64,000 nt of DNA, from positions 113,692 through 177,691 of the forward strand of contig NZ_JAIWPJ010000005.1 in the NCBI RefSeq assembly GCF_020515625.1, written 5' to 3'. The notes under the pieces are model-generated. The model had not been told where the DNA came from. It did not search any database and saw nothing but the letters and a program-made list of their open reading frames with translations. Within the stretch, counting starts at the first letter, position 1. Every line of letters starts with the position of its first letter. This DNA is from Natrinema amylolyticum (GTDB lineage Archaea; Halobacteriota; Halobacteria; Halobacteriales; Natrialbaceae). Shown piece by piece: positions 1 through 8,455 of this stretch. Made by a program: the position numbers and the translations under genes.

Positions 1-268
1 CGTCGCTCGCAGCGCTCGAGTCGTCGGCGGCCGCTCCGTCGCCGGGTCCGACGTACGCCTCGTGACCGAGTCGGTCGTACCGCGCGCGCTCCGTCTCGTC
101 CGTGAGCACCGATTTCGCGGTCATCACCCGCTGGAATCGCTCGGCCGCGTCGGGGTCGTCGGAGTGGTCCGGATGCGTCTCGAGGACGCGGTCGCGGTAG
201 GCCGACTCGATTTCGTCCCGGGTCGCGTCCGGCTCGACCTCGAGGACGTCGTAGTACGTCTCCCCCAT
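1..268 (-). CDS. J-domain (DnaJ-like) protein, partial, C-terminus outside window
   Basis: The reverse strand from 268 reads MGETYYDVLEVEPDATRDEI and goes on as a J-domain with the HPD signature (THPDHSDDP, about residue 32) followed by a helix ending ARYDRLGHEAY. J-domains stimulate Hsp70 (DnaK) ATPase. Only 89 codons are visible and the frame is open at the window edge, so zinc-finger, membrane or other domains cannot be judged. After the J-domain the sequence becomes Ala/Ser/Asp-rich (DGAAADDSSAASD), which resembles the linker of haloarchaeal J-domain membrane proteins more than the G/F region of canonical DnaJ. The ATG at 268 is the only start that precedes the J-domain helix. The gene is divergent from menB. 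A TATA-like element on its strand lies near 388-398, implying a leader of roughly 90-100 nt. Confidence 0.85.
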   Translation of the reverse strand, partial: MGETYYDVLEVEPDATRDEIESAYRDRVLETHPDHSDDPDAAERFQRVMTAKSVLTDETERARYDRLGHEAYVGPGDGAAADDSSAASD

Positions 269-562
269 CTCGTGGACGGTCGGATGGCTGGGTGAAAAAT
301 CACTCGAATGAAATGACTGTCGCCGTCGGCGACTCGTTTCTCGAGCGGAGGGAGTTCGGTCACGAGGCCAGAGCGGTCGATTTCGGCCATTTAAATCACA
401 TAGCGATATATCAAATACGGGCCTCGAGCGGAGAGACAGTCCGAACCGGGCACCCCGAATAGCGACCGGCAACGAATCGACGAGACGACGAGTCGCCACC
501 GGACGGTCGAAGCGACGGCGGACGCGAACCTATTTCACGCCCGGCACACCAACGTCGAACCA
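269..562. promoter_or_regulatory. Divergent promoter region between the J-domain gene and menB
   Basis: This 294-base stretch has no convincing gene. For the leftward J-domain gene a TATA-like GATTTAAATGG lies at 388-398 on the minus strand. For menB a TATA-like CCTATTT lies near 529-535, about 30 nt before the ATG, which fits a leaderless transcript. An AT-rich patch (tagcgatatatcaaat) sits at 401-416. A short reading frame starting at 390 on the minus strand runs out of frame into the J-domain gene and is probably not coding. Confidence 0.5.
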
Positions 563-1453
563 ATGGTTTCGGAACTCTTTGATCCTGAGAAATGGGATCC
601 CACGGAGCTAAACGACGAGTTTCAGGACATCACGTACCATCGAGCGGTCGACTCCGGGACGGTCCGGATCGCGTTCGATCGGCCCGACGTCCGCAACGCC
701 TTCCGACCCGGAACGGTCGATGAACTGTACGACGCGCTCGACCACGCCAAGCGCCAGACCGACGTAGGCTGTATTCTGCTGACCGGAAACGGGCCATCCT
801 CGAAGGACGGCGGCTGGGCGTTCTGTTCCGGCGGCGACCAGACGATTCGCGGCGAGGACGGGTATCAGTACGAGGGCGACGAGGAACGGGCATCGGAACA
901 GGGACGACTCCATATTCTCGAGGTCCAGCGCCTGATCCGCCACATTCCGAAGGTGGTCGTCGCCGTGGTTCCGGGCTGGGCCGTCGGCGGCGGTCACTCG
1001 CTGCACGTGGTCTGCGATCTCACGCTCGCGAGCGAGGAGCACGCGAAGTTTCTCCAGACCGATCCGGACGTGGCGAGCTACGACGCCGGCTTCGGCTCGG
1101 CCTACCTCGCCAAACAGATCGGACAGAAGAAGGCCCGCGAGGTCTTCTTCCTCGGGAAGACTTACGACGCCGAGGAGGCCGCGGAGATGGGGATGGTCAA
1201 CGAAGCGGTTCCCCACGAGGAGTTAGAGGAGACCGCCCTCGAGTGGGGCGACCGCATTAACTCCAAGAGCCCGACGGCGATGCGGATGCTCAAGTACGCG
1301 TTCAACATGACCGACGACGGGATGGTCGGCCAGCAGGTCTTCGCCGGCGAGGCGACGCGGCTGGGCTACATGACCGACGAGGCGAAGGAGGGGCGGGACG
1401 CGTTCGTGGAAGGTCGCGAGCCGGACTTCGACGACTTCCCGTGGCACTACTGA
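563..1453 (+). CDS. menB: 1,4-dihydroxy-2-naphthoyl-CoA synthase (MenB)
   Basis: A crotonase-fold enzyme that closes the second ring of the menaquinone headgroup, converting o-succinylbenzoyl-CoA to 1,4-dihydroxy-2-naphthoyl-CoA in the cytoplasm. The 296-residue product has the expected MenB length. Visible landmarks are the early RPDVRNAFRPGTVDEL segment, the oxyanion-hole region FCSGGDQ, the second oxyanion segment AVGGGHSLH, and the MenB-typical SYDAGFGSAYLAKQIGQKKA followed by EVFFLGKTYDAEEA. The C-terminal helix ends near DFDDFPWHY. The start fits a leaderless promoter with a TATA-like element about 30 nt upstream. It is the first of four men genes on this strand; a lipoprotein gene separates it from menA. 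Confidence 0.95.
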   Translation: MVSELFDPEKWDPTELNDEFQDITYHRAVDSGTVRIAFDRPDVRNAFRPGTVDELYDALDHAKRQTDVGCILLTGNGPSSKDGGWAFCSGGDQTIRGEDGYQYEGDEERASEQGRLHILEVQRLIRHIPKVVVAVVPGWAVGGGHSLHVVCDLTLASEEHAKFLQTDPDVASYDAGFGSAYLAKQIGQKKAREVFFLGKTYDAEEAAEMGMVNEAVPHEELEETALEWGDRINSKSPTAMRMLKYAFNMTDDGMVGQQVFAGEATRLGYMTDEAKEGRDAFVEGREPDFDDFPWHY

Positions 1454-1495
1454 CGTGACCGAGCGGTCGCAGCGTTACTCGAGTCCACAGCTGAT

Positions 1496-2695
1496 ATGAA
1501 CCGACGAACGATCCTCCGGCGGACGACCGCGCTCCCGGCGGCACTGGCCGTCGCGGGCTGTGCGGCACCGGGCAGTGAGCCCGGCGAGAGCGACGGCAGC
1601 GCCGATGACGGTGGGGACGGGACCGACTCTCCAGACGTCTCGGGAACCGCCCCGATCCCGCAAATAGAGGACCCGCCCGAGGCGGTCTACCTCCCCGGCC
1701 ACCGGAAGTCGATGCGGGTCCTCGAGCCGGTCACTGCCGGCGAGTACGCGCTCGCGCCGATGCTCTCGTATCCGCATCCGTTCTGGACCGTCACCGGGAC
1801 CGACCGACACCGCGTCGAACCGACGGCCGGTCGCGGCGTCCATCTCATGCTCGTCTGCTGGGATCGGGAGACCGGCGTCGTCCTCCCCGGCGACGCCGAG
1901 CCGAGAGTGACGATTACTCGGCGGGGAGAGCGGGTCACGTCGCGACAGCTCTGGCCCATGCTCTCCCAGGAGATGGGTCTCCACTTCGGCGACAACCTCA
2001 CGCTGCCGGCGGACGACACCTACACCGTCAGCGTCGACCTCCCGCCGCTGCCGACGCGGCGGACCGGCTCCCTCGCGGACCGGTTCACCGACGGCGGGTC
2101 CGCTACGTTCGAGTTCGCGTACGATCGGGCGTTCCGCGAGGCGGTCGTCGAGGGGATCGACCTGCTCGAGCGAGAGCGCTGGGGCGAACGGGGGGCGCTC
2201 GAGCCGATGGCGCACGGCGACGGGAGTTCCAACGCCGAACGCCCGTACTCCGCGCTACCGCCGGCCGCCGACGTTCCCGGCACGCGGCTGGTCGAATCGA
2301 ACGCAGCGGCAGACGCGAACGCCGATGACGACCTTCCCAGCAGCGGCGACGCGGCGTTCGTCGTCACGCTGCTCGAGTCCGACTCGCAGTTGGCAGACGG
2401 CGAAGGGCGATACCTGCTCGTCTCGCCGCGAACGCCGTACAACCGCGTTCCGCTGGTGAACACGTCGCTGCGCGCTGTCGTCCGACGGGACGGTTCGACA
2501 GTCGAGGACCTCGAACTGACGCAGACGCTCGACGCCGAGGTCGGCCTCCACTACGGACGATCGGGTGCGGACGTTCGACCGGGCGATTCGGTCATGCTCG
2601 AGATCGAATCGCCGCCGCAAGCGGCCCGCCACCAGGGGTACGAGACCGCTTTTTTCGACATGGAACCCCTCGAGCTGGTGGTCCCCGCGGCGTGA
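1496..2695 (+). CDS. Tat-exported lipoprotein with two P19 (Tp34)-like halves
   Basis: The 399-residue product begins MNRRTILRRTTALPAALAVA then GC, a twin-arginine signal with a lipobox ending at Cys22, followed by a Ser/Gly/Asp linker to about residue 50. It should be anchored on the outer face of the membrane. Residues about 55-215 contain LHFGDNLTLP, then VDLPPL and later FEFAYD, a layout that resembles the iron-binding P19/Tp34 family (HYG-x-N ... PP ... FxFxY). A second, more diverged copy of the pattern follows at about residues 280-395 (GLHYGRSGADVRPGD, then IESPPQAARHQGYETAFF). The assignment is by motif resemblance only. It may match the haloarchaeal DUF7350 family, which I recall being annotated near iron transporters. 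It lies 42 nt after menB and 65 nt before menA, so it could be cotranscribed with menaquinone genes. What links it to quinone synthesis is unknown. Confidence 0.6.
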   Translation: MNRRTILRRTTALPAALAVAGCAAPGSEPGESDGSADDGGDGTDSPDVSGTAPIPQIEDPPEAVYLPGHRKSMRVLEPVTAGEYALAPMLSYPHPFWTVTGTDRHRVEPTAGRGVHLMLVCWDRETGVVLPGDAEPRVTITRRGERVTSRQLWPMLSQEMGLHFGDNLTLPADDTYTVSVDLPPLPTRRTGSLADRFTDGGSATFEFAYDRAFREAVVEGIDLLERERWGERGALEPMAHGDGSSNAERPYSALPPAADVPGTRLVESNAAADANADDDLPSSGDAAFVVTLLESDSQLADGEGRYLLVSPRTPYNRVPLVNTSLRAVVRRDGSTVEDLELTQTLDAEVGLHYGRSGADVRPGDSVMLEIESPPQAARHQGYETAFFDMEPLELVVPAA

Positions 2696-2760
2696 GGGTA
2701 GGTCGGGGCGGCGACTCGCAATGCCAACGTTGACACTCTCTCGAGTGGGACACTCGTACA

Positions 2761-3705
2761 ATGAGTTCGGCCGAGGTCGATATTTCACGGACGAAGGCGT
2801 GGCTGATGGCGGCCCGCCCCCAGACCTTGCCCGCGGCTGCGGCCCCGATCATCGTGGGGACGGGGTTGGCGGTCCACGAGGGCGTGTTCGCGCCGCTGCC
2901 GGCGGTGATAGCGTTCGTCGGTGCGGCGCTGATTCAGGTCGGGACGAACTTCGCGAACGACTATTACGACGCGGTCAAGGGTGCCGATACCGAGGATCGC
3001 GAGGGCTTTACCCGCGTCACCCAATCAGGGCTCATCTCCCCCGAACAGGTCAAGCTCGCGACCGCCGTGACGTTCGGGCTGGCGATCCTCACCGGTACCT
3101 ATCTCGTCTACGTCGGGGGGCTTCCGATCCTCGTCGTGGGGCTCGTGAGCGTCTTCTGCGGCTGGGCCTACACCGGCGGTCCCTACCCGCTGGGCTATCA
3201 CGGGCTGGGCGATCTCTTCGTGTTCGTCTTCTTCGGCCTCATTGCGGTGACGGGAACCTACTACGTCCAGGCCGCGGCCGTCCTCGCGGAGCCGCTTGCG
3301 ACGACGATCCCCGAGGGGACGATCACGCGCGAAGCCGTCGCGGCGAGCCTGCCGGTCGCCGGGCTCTCGACGGCCATCATCATCGTGAACAACGTTCGCG
3401 ACCGGGAGACCGACGCCGAGACCGGCAAGCGAACCCTCGCGGTCCGGCTCGGCTACCGGTGGAGCCGTATCGAGTACGTCGCCATGCTCGCGCTCGCCTA
3501 CGTCGTGCCCGTCTGGTTCTGGCTCCGCGCGGACGTCGGCCCCGGCGCGTTGCTCCCGCTGGTGACGCTCCCCTACGCCGCGATGGTCGCCCGAACGGTC
3601 TGTACGCGAACCGATGGTGAGGCGCTCAACCCGGCGCTCGAGCAGACGGGCAAACTGCTCGCGATATACGCGATCTGTTTCGCTGGAGGACTGGTTGCGC
3701 TATGA
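2761..3705 (+). CDS. menA: 1,4-dihydroxy-2-naphthoate polyprenyltransferase (MenA)
   Basis: An integral membrane UbiA-family prenyltransferase that attaches the polyprenyl tail to 1,4-dihydroxy-2-naphthoate, giving demethylmenaquinone. The 314-residue product has about eight or nine hydrophobic segments. Both Asp-rich prenyl-diphosphate sites are visible: [14 protein letters not shown] (about residues 66-79) and [18 protein letters not shown] (about 214-231). The N-terminal [19 protein letters not shown] is characteristic of MenA. Its stop overlaps the next start (ATGA at 3702-3705), so menA and menC are probably translationally coupled. Confidence 0.95.
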   Translation: MSSAEVDISRTKAWLMAARPQTLPAAAAPIIVGTGLAVHEGVFAPLPAVIAFVGAALIQVGTNFANDYYDAVKGADTEDREGFTRVTQSGLISPEQVKLATAVTFGLAILTGTYLVYVGGLPILVVGLVSVFCGWAYTGGPYPLGYHGLGDLFVFVFFGLIAVTGTYYVQAAAVLAEPLATTIPEGTITREAVAASLPVAGLSTAIIIVNNVRDRETDAETGKRTLAVRLGYRWSRIEYVAMLALAYVVPVWFWLRADVGPGALLPLVTLPYAAMVARTVCTRTDGEALNPALEQTGKLLAIYAICFAGGLVAL

Positions 3706-4796
3706 GTCCGAACGACGATCTCTCCCTGGAGTACCGCTCGTTCTCGCTGGAGCTGGCCGAGCCCCTCGAGACGGCGGACGGGGCGATCGACTCCCGAGAC
3801 GGCTTTCTCGTCCGGTTGGTCGACGACGCGGCGAGCGGGGACGGCCCCGGCGACGATCCGGCCGTCGGCTACGGCGAAGCGACGCCGCTGTCGGGCTGGA
3901 CGGAGTCGCGCGAGGACTGCGAGGCGGCCCTCGAGCGCGCACGGGACGCGATTCGAACGAACGGCCCGAGCGAGGCGCTCGAGGCGGTCGACCGGCAGGT
4001 CGCGGCCCGACACGCACTGGCGCTCGCGCTGGCGGACCTGCAGGCGACCCGCGAGTCGACGCCGCTGTACCGCTACCTCGGACAGGGGCCGATGGTCGGT
4101 CGCGTGCCGGTCAACGCGACGATCGGTGACGGATCGCCGACCGAGACCGCCGAGGAGGCCCGCGCCGCCGTCGATCGCGGCTTCGGCTCCTGTAAGCTGA
4201 AGGTCGGCCTCCGGAGCGTCGAGGAGGACGTCGAACGCGTCCGCCGCGTTCGCGAGACCGTCGGCGACGGCGTCGAACTGCGGGCCGACGCCAACGAGGC
4301 CTGGACCTACGAGGAGGCCCGGTCGGCGCTCGAGTCCTTCGGCGACCTCGGCGTTTCGATCCTCGAGCAACCGCTGCCCGCGGGCGCGCTCGAGGGCCAC
4401 GCGGACCTCCGCGAGCTGCAGACCGGTGTCTCGATCGCGCTCGACGAGGGGCTGCTCGAGCACGGCGTCGACGCGATCTGTGACGCCGGCGCGGCGGACG
4501 TCGTCGTCCTGAAACCCATGGCGCTGGGCGGGATCGACGTGGCCCGTAAGGTCGCGGCCTGGCTGACTGAACTCGACGTCACGCCGCTGGTGACGACGAC
4601 GATCGACGGGGTCGTCGCTCGGACGGGCGCGGTCCACCTCGCGGCGGCGATTCCGGACGTGCCGGCCTGCGGGCTCGCGACCGGCGAACTGCTCGCGACC
4701 GATCTGGGTCGCGATCCCGTGTTGCTCGAGAAAGGGTCGGCCGTCGTCCCGCAGGCGAAGGGACTCGGCGTCTCGGACGTGTGGGGCGATCGATGA
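3702..4796 (+). CDS. menC: o-succinylbenzoate synthase (MenC)
   Basis: An enolase-superfamily dehydratase that makes o-succinylbenzoate from SHCHC in menaquinone synthesis. The 364-residue product shows the acid/base lysine motif CKLKVG (about residue 165), metal ligands in LRADANEAW, ILEQPLP and ALDEGL, and the second lysine in VLKPMALGG. It overlaps menA at the 5' end and menE at the 3' end, so menA-menC-menE are a tight coupled unit. MenD, MenF and MenH are not in the window. Confidence 0.93.
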   Translation: MSPNDDLSLEYRSFSLELAEPLETADGAIDSRDGFLVRLVDDAASGDGPGDDPAVGYGEATPLSGWTESREDCEAALERARDAIRTNGPSEALEAVDRQVAARHALALALADLQATRESTPLYRYLGQGPMVGRVPVNATIGDGSPTETAEEARAAVDRGFGSCKLKVGLRSVEEDVERVRRVRETVGDGVELRADANEAWTYEEARSALESFGDLGVSILEQPLPAGALEGHADLRELQTGVSIALDEGLLEHGVDAICDAGAADVVVLKPMALGGIDVARKVAAWLTELDVTPLVTTTIDGVVARTGAVHLAAAIPDVPACGLATGELLATDLGRDPVLLEKGSAVVPQAKGLGVSDVWGDR

Positions 4797-6412
4797 TCGG
4801 CGAGCCGGTCGACTGGCCGACGCGCGATCTGGTCGCCCATCGCGCCGCCGCGACGCCACAGCAGACGGCGCTGATCGATATCGAGACCGGGACGGCGTGG
4901 CGTTTCCGCGAGTTCGATAACCGCGTCGACCGCGTCGCGTCGCGTCTCGAGGACCGCGTCCTCGCGGGGAGCGGTACCGAGCGAGACGATCGGGAGCGGA
5001 TCGGCCTCCTCATGGACACCCGTCCCGCCTTCGCGACGCTCTTTTTCGCCGCGATGCGGACCGGCGCGACGGTGGTCCCGCTGAACGTCCGCGAGACGAC
5101 CGGCGAACTCGCGGCGAAGGTCGAACGGACGGACGTCACCGCGATCGTCTGCGAGCGCGAGACCGAAGCCGCCGCGCTCGAGATCGCTGCCGACACCGCA
5201 GTTGACGTTCGCTCGGTGGACGAGCCGGGGAGGGACCGAACGGGGTCACTGGTCCCGTCCGATTCGAGCGACGTGACGGATTCCGGTCTCGAGAGCCGGT
5301 CGGTCGAGCCGGTCCCGCTCGAGCGCGACGACACCCAGTTGATCATGTTCACGTCCGGCACGTCCGGGGAGCCGAAGGCCGTCCGGCTGACGGTCGGCAA
5401 CCTCGTCGCGAGCGCGACCGCTTCGGCGTTCCGGCTGGGCGCGAATCCGGCCGATCGGTGGCTGTGCTGTCTCCCGATGTATCACATGGGCGGACTGGCT
5501 CCCGTGATTCGGTCAGTGTTGTACGGGACGACCGTAGTGATCCAGCGCGACTTCGGCGCGGAATCGACCGCTCGTGTGCTCGACGACTACGACGTGACCG
5601 GCGTCTCGCTCGTTCCGACGATGTGCAAGCGGTTACTCGACGCCGGCTGGGAGCCGGCCGACGCGCTGCGGTTCGTCCTGCTCGGCGGCGCGCCCGCGTC
5701 CGACGAGTTGCTCGAGCGCTGCCGAAGGGCGGGCGTTCCGGCCCATCCGACGTACGGGATGACCGAGACGGCGTCCCAGATCGCGACGGCGACGCCCGCC
5801 GAGACCGGAACACACGAGGGAACCGTGGGACAGCCGCTGCTTTTCACCGACGTCTCCGTCGTCGACGGGACGGGTTCGCCGGTCGAATCCGGCGAGCCAG
5901 GCGAACTCGTCGTCTCGGGACCAACGGTGACGCCAGGCTATCTCGATGACGAGCAGACTGCGGCGGTGTTCGGCGAACGCGGCTTCCACACCGGCGACGT
6001 CGGCTATCGCGACGCCGACGGCCGCCTGTGGATCCTCAACCGCCGCAGCGATCGCATCGTCACCGGCGGTGAGAACGTCGATCCCGGCGAGGTCGTCGCC
6101 GCGCTCCGTGCGCATTCCCGCGTCGAGGACGCCGCGGTCGTCGGGCTCGCCGACGAGGAGTGGGGCGAACGGGTCGCGGCGCTCGTCGTTCCCGATTCGG
6201 AGACGAGGACAGAGACGGGACCGGACGCCGATCGGGTCCTCGAGCCCCGGTCGCTGCTCGCCCACTGCGACGAGCGCCTCGCCGGGTTCAAGCGCCCGAA
6301 GACGATCGGCTTCGCCGACGCGCTCCCCCGGACGGCCTCGGGAACCGTCGATCGCGAGGCGGTTCGAGAGCGCCTGCTCGAGGCGGGGACGGACGTCACC
6401 GACGCGGTGTGA
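4793..6412 (+). CDS. menE: o-succinylbenzoate-CoA ligase (MenE)
   Basis: An acyl-adenylating enzyme that activates o-succinylbenzoate to its CoA thioester, the substrate of MenB. The 539-residue product has the AMP-binding loop LIMFTSGTSGEPKAVRLT (about residue 183), the core motif YGMTETASQIAT, FHTGDVGYRDADGRL and a C-terminal lysine in a PRTASGTVDRE context. I chose ATG 4793, which overlaps the menC stop as ATGA, over the GTG at 4781, which would lie fully inside menC. A less conserved segment around residues 140-180 is Asp/Ser-rich, as is usual in haloarchaeal versions. Confidence 0.93.
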   Translation: MIGEPVDWPTRDLVAHRAAATPQQTALIDIETGTAWRFREFDNRVDRVASRLEDRVLAGSGTERDDRERIGLLMDTRPAFATLFFAAMRTGATVVPLNVRETTGELAAKVERTDVTAIVCERETEAAALEIAADTAVDVRSVDEPGRDRTGSLVPSDSSDVTDSGLESRSVEPVPLERDDTQLIMFTSGTSGEPKAVRLTVGNLVASATASAFRLGANPADRWLCCLPMYHMGGLAPVIRSVLYGTTVVIQRDFGAESTARVLDDYDVTGVSLVPTMCKRLLDAGWEPADALRFVLLGGAPASDELLERCRRAGVPAHPTYGMTETASQIATATPAETGTHEGTVGQPLLFTDVSVVDGTGSPVESGEPGELVVSGPTVTPGYLDDEQTAAVFGERGFHTGDVGYRDADGRLWILNRRSDRIVTGGENVDPGEVVAALRAHSRVEDAAVVGLADEEWGERVAALVVPDSETRTETGPDADRVLEPRSLLAHCDERLAGFKRPKTIGFADALPRTASGTVDREAVRERLLEAGTDVTDAV

Positions 6413-6493
6413 CCGCCGGTCGCTCGTTATCCGCGTCTCGGTGAGACTGCCGCTGGAACGGAAGTTAAGGCATTGGCGTCCCTACCCCGAGTC

Positions 6494-7309
6494 GTGTGTA
6501 CGCTCACGCTCGCCTGGCAGGTCTTCGACGACGCGCCGGTCGCGGTCGCCGCCAACCGCGACGAAGCGCTGGGCCGGGAGTCGACTCCGCCCGCCGTCTA
6601 CGACGAGGAGCCGCTGATCGTCGCGCCGCGCGACGCCGAGGCCGGCGGCACGTGGATCGGCTACAACGAACACGGCGTCTTTGCGGGACTGACGAACAAG
6701 TGGACCGACACTGACCTCGCCGGCGAACGGTCGCGCGGGTTGCTCGTCGCCGACGCGCTCGAGGCGCGGTCCGCCGCGGCGGCGAAATCGATCGTCGAGG
6801 ACGCGACCGATGCCGACGAGTACGGCGGCTTCTACCTCGTCGTCGCGGACGAAGCGGACGCGTTCTGTTACCAGTGGGACGGCGCGCTCTCCCTGACCGA
6901 GTTCGAGCCGGGGATTCACATCGTCGTCAACGTCGCCGTCGACGAGGACGTCGACGTGCCGTCGATTCGGTCTGAAGCGGGACGTGAGCAAGCGGCGAAC
7001 GCTCGAGCGGTGCGCGAGGCGCTCGCGGCCGAACCGGGAGAGACGGCCGCGGAGTGGCTCGAGCGGGCGGGCGACGTCCTCGGTGATCACGAGTACGGCG
7101 TCTGTATCCATCGAGACGGGTTCGGGACCCGGTCGTCGTCGCTGATCGCGCTCGGTCCGGAGCTGACGCGATACGCCTACGCACCCGGCCCGCCCTGTCG
7201 GACGAGCTACGAGGGCGTGACCGTCACCGCGGGGTCCGGCACGGCCGTCGACCTCGCGAGCGACCGTCGGGGCGACGACCCGGCAGTCGACGGCGAAGGG
7301 CACATTTAA
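6494..7309 (+). CDS. NRDE (TANGO2) family protein
   Basis: The 271-residue product reads M-CTLTLAWQVF, then AVAANRDEALGRESTPP (the NRDE signature), then GGTWIGYNEHGVFAGLTN, and LLVADAL. The GTG at 6494 is preferred over an upstream TTG at 6473 because it places Cys at position 2, the conserved position in this family; the fold is related to N-terminal nucleophile hydrolases. The human homologue TANGO2 has been linked to haem trafficking and Golgi organisation, but no biochemical role is established for archaeal members. It follows menE by 81 nt on the same strand. Confidence 0.85.
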   Translation: MCTLTLAWQVFDDAPVAVAANRDEALGRESTPPAVYDEEPLIVAPRDAEAGGTWIGYNEHGVFAGLTNKWTDTDLAGERSRGLLVADALEARSAAAAKSIVEDATDADEYGGFYLVVADEADAFCYQWDGALSLTEFEPGIHIVVNVAVDEDVDVPSIRSEAGREQAANARAVREALAAEPGETAAEWLERAGDVLGDHEYGVCIHRDGFGTRSSSLIALGPELTRYAYAPGPPCRTSYEGVTVTAGSGTAVDLASDRRGDDPAVDGEGHI

Positions 7310-7328
7310 GCGGCTCGCTCCATCTCGT

Positions 7329-7385
7329 ATGGATATGGACGCACTCCTGCCAGTAGCGACGCACACGGTGAGGTGGTCACCGTGA
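7329..7385 (+). CDS. Possible 18-residue leader peptide overlapping the next start
   Basis: An ATG at 7329 opens MDMDALLPVATHTVRWSP and stops at a TGA (7383-7385) that overlaps the GTG at 7382 as GTGA. The upstream TTTAAGC near 7305 is correctly placed for a leaderless transcript starting at this ATG. This would explain how a GTG start far from the promoter is translated (coupling). It could equally be the original start of the regulator separated by a frameshift. Coding status is unproven. Confidence 0.3.
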   Translation: MDMDALLPVATHTVRWSP

Positions 7386-7732
7386 GCGTTTCCGCGGCCG
7401 AAGCCGAACTCACCGACGACGAGCGGGCCGGTCTCGAACTCGTTCGTGAGTCCGGCGGCATCCACCAGAGCGACTTCTGGAAGGAATTGGACGTCTCCTC
7501 GCGGAAGGGTAGCCGGATCGTCGAGTCCCTCGTCGAGAAGGAACTCGTCGACCGAGAGGAGACGGTCTACGACGGTCACAACACCTACTACATCTCGCCG
7601 ACCGCTCGAGACCTCGATTTCACCCTCTTGATGGCCGGCGACATGCTCTCGCCCTTTATCGGCGAGGAAGAGGTCGATCCCAACAGCGACGCCTTCTCGC
7701 AGTGGATCATGAACCTCGCGTACGAGGAATAA
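7382..7732 (+). CDS. Small winged-helix (MarR/ArsR-like) transcription regulator
   Basis: The 116-residue product starts at GTG 7382 (a GTG at 7373 is the alternative). Residues about 10-80 form a winged helix: ELTDDERAGLELVRESGG, then IHQSDFWKELDVSSRKGSR as the recognition-helix region, then LVEKELVDREETVYDGHNTY as the wing. The C-terminus (DLDFTLLMAGDMLSPFIGEE) is helical and probably dimerises. No metal- or ligand-binding cysteines are present. The target is unknown. The next gene-like segment downstream is a decayed transporter on the opposite strand. Confidence 0.75.
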   Translation: MSVSAAEAELTDDERAGLELVRESGGIHQSDFWKELDVSSRKGSRIVESLVEKELVDREETVYDGHNTYYISPTARDLDFTLLMAGDMLSPFIGEEEVDPNSDAFSQWIMNLAYEE

Positions 7733-7861
7733 TCGCCGCCCCGGCCGACCGAACGAGCCGAAAACGGATTTTGCGGATTTGTCGCCCGGAAGCGCCTCGA
7801 GCGCTCGGTGTCGAGTCGTCCGCGTTTCGGCGTCTCGGCCTGGTTCGGCATGCTCGCGAAT

Positions 7862-8254
7862 TTACGCTCGATTCCTCTGCGCCCCGCACCTGAGCGACGT
7901 GCGTGAACGTGACCAGCCCGATTCCGCCGACGAGGTTCCTCGCGGTCGCGACGACGACCGTCTCGACCAGCGCACCGTAGCCGACCGCGGCACCGAAGCA
8001 GATCCCGAAAAAGACGTGGATCGCAGTGACGACGACGTGGTCGAAGGGGCCGAGGGCCAACAGGAATCCGACGACGTACCCGAACTGGGGTTCGACCAGC
8101 CCGTCGACGACGCCCAGCGCGGCGATGCCGAAGACGATGTGAATCCCACGATGAAACTCGTCGACGCGAACTCGAGCAGCGACTGATCGAGTTGTCATTG
8201 CCCTTCCGTGACCGCCCGGTCGAATACTTCCGCGGGATCCGGTGCGATCGGCAC
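7862..8254 (-). pseudogene. Decayed formate/nitrite-transporter (FNT)-like gene
   Basis: Reading leftward from GTG 8254 gives PDPAEVFDRAVTEGQ, then an in-frame TGA (8195-8197), then QLDQSLLEFASTSFIVGFT in the same frame. A one-base shift near 8140 leads into IVFGIAALGVVDGLVEPQFG. That is followed by YVVGFLLALGPFDHVVVT, FFGICFGAAVGYGALVE and ARNLVGGIGLVTFTHVAQV. These segments look like the first and last parts of a haloarchaeal FNT-type channel. From memory of the family, about 100 residues (several membrane helices) seem to be missing at the VEPQFG/YVVGF junction. Nonsense codon, frameshift and internal deletion together argue for a pseudogene. The tail runs out of frame after GAEES near 7870. 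Confidence 0.6.
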
Positions 8255-8455
8255 ACGGTACGTACGGTTCGCTGACAAATAAGCGCGTGACATGAATACA
8301 CCGTAGCGATGAGCGACGGTGGAGGCACGCAAAGCGTCACCGAGCGATTCTCTCACGCGAACGATATATTCGTATAATCTGATAGGTACACGTTCGAGCA
8401 GGCGACAGATATCGGGTTCCACGACGGAGTCCGGTCGGGCCCGAATTCGCGACCG

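Noticed and set aside
3573..4859. A 428-codon minus-strand frame antisense to menC
   Set aside because: menC on the plus strand has clear enolase-family motifs; the antisense frame has none and shows shadow composition.
8357..8372. CGAACGATATATTCG near 8357-8371 as a seventh member of the nitrite-island palindromes
   Set aside because: The spacing between half-sites differs and it is about 100 nt from the start of the decayed FNT-like gene, so I could not tie it to the motif set.
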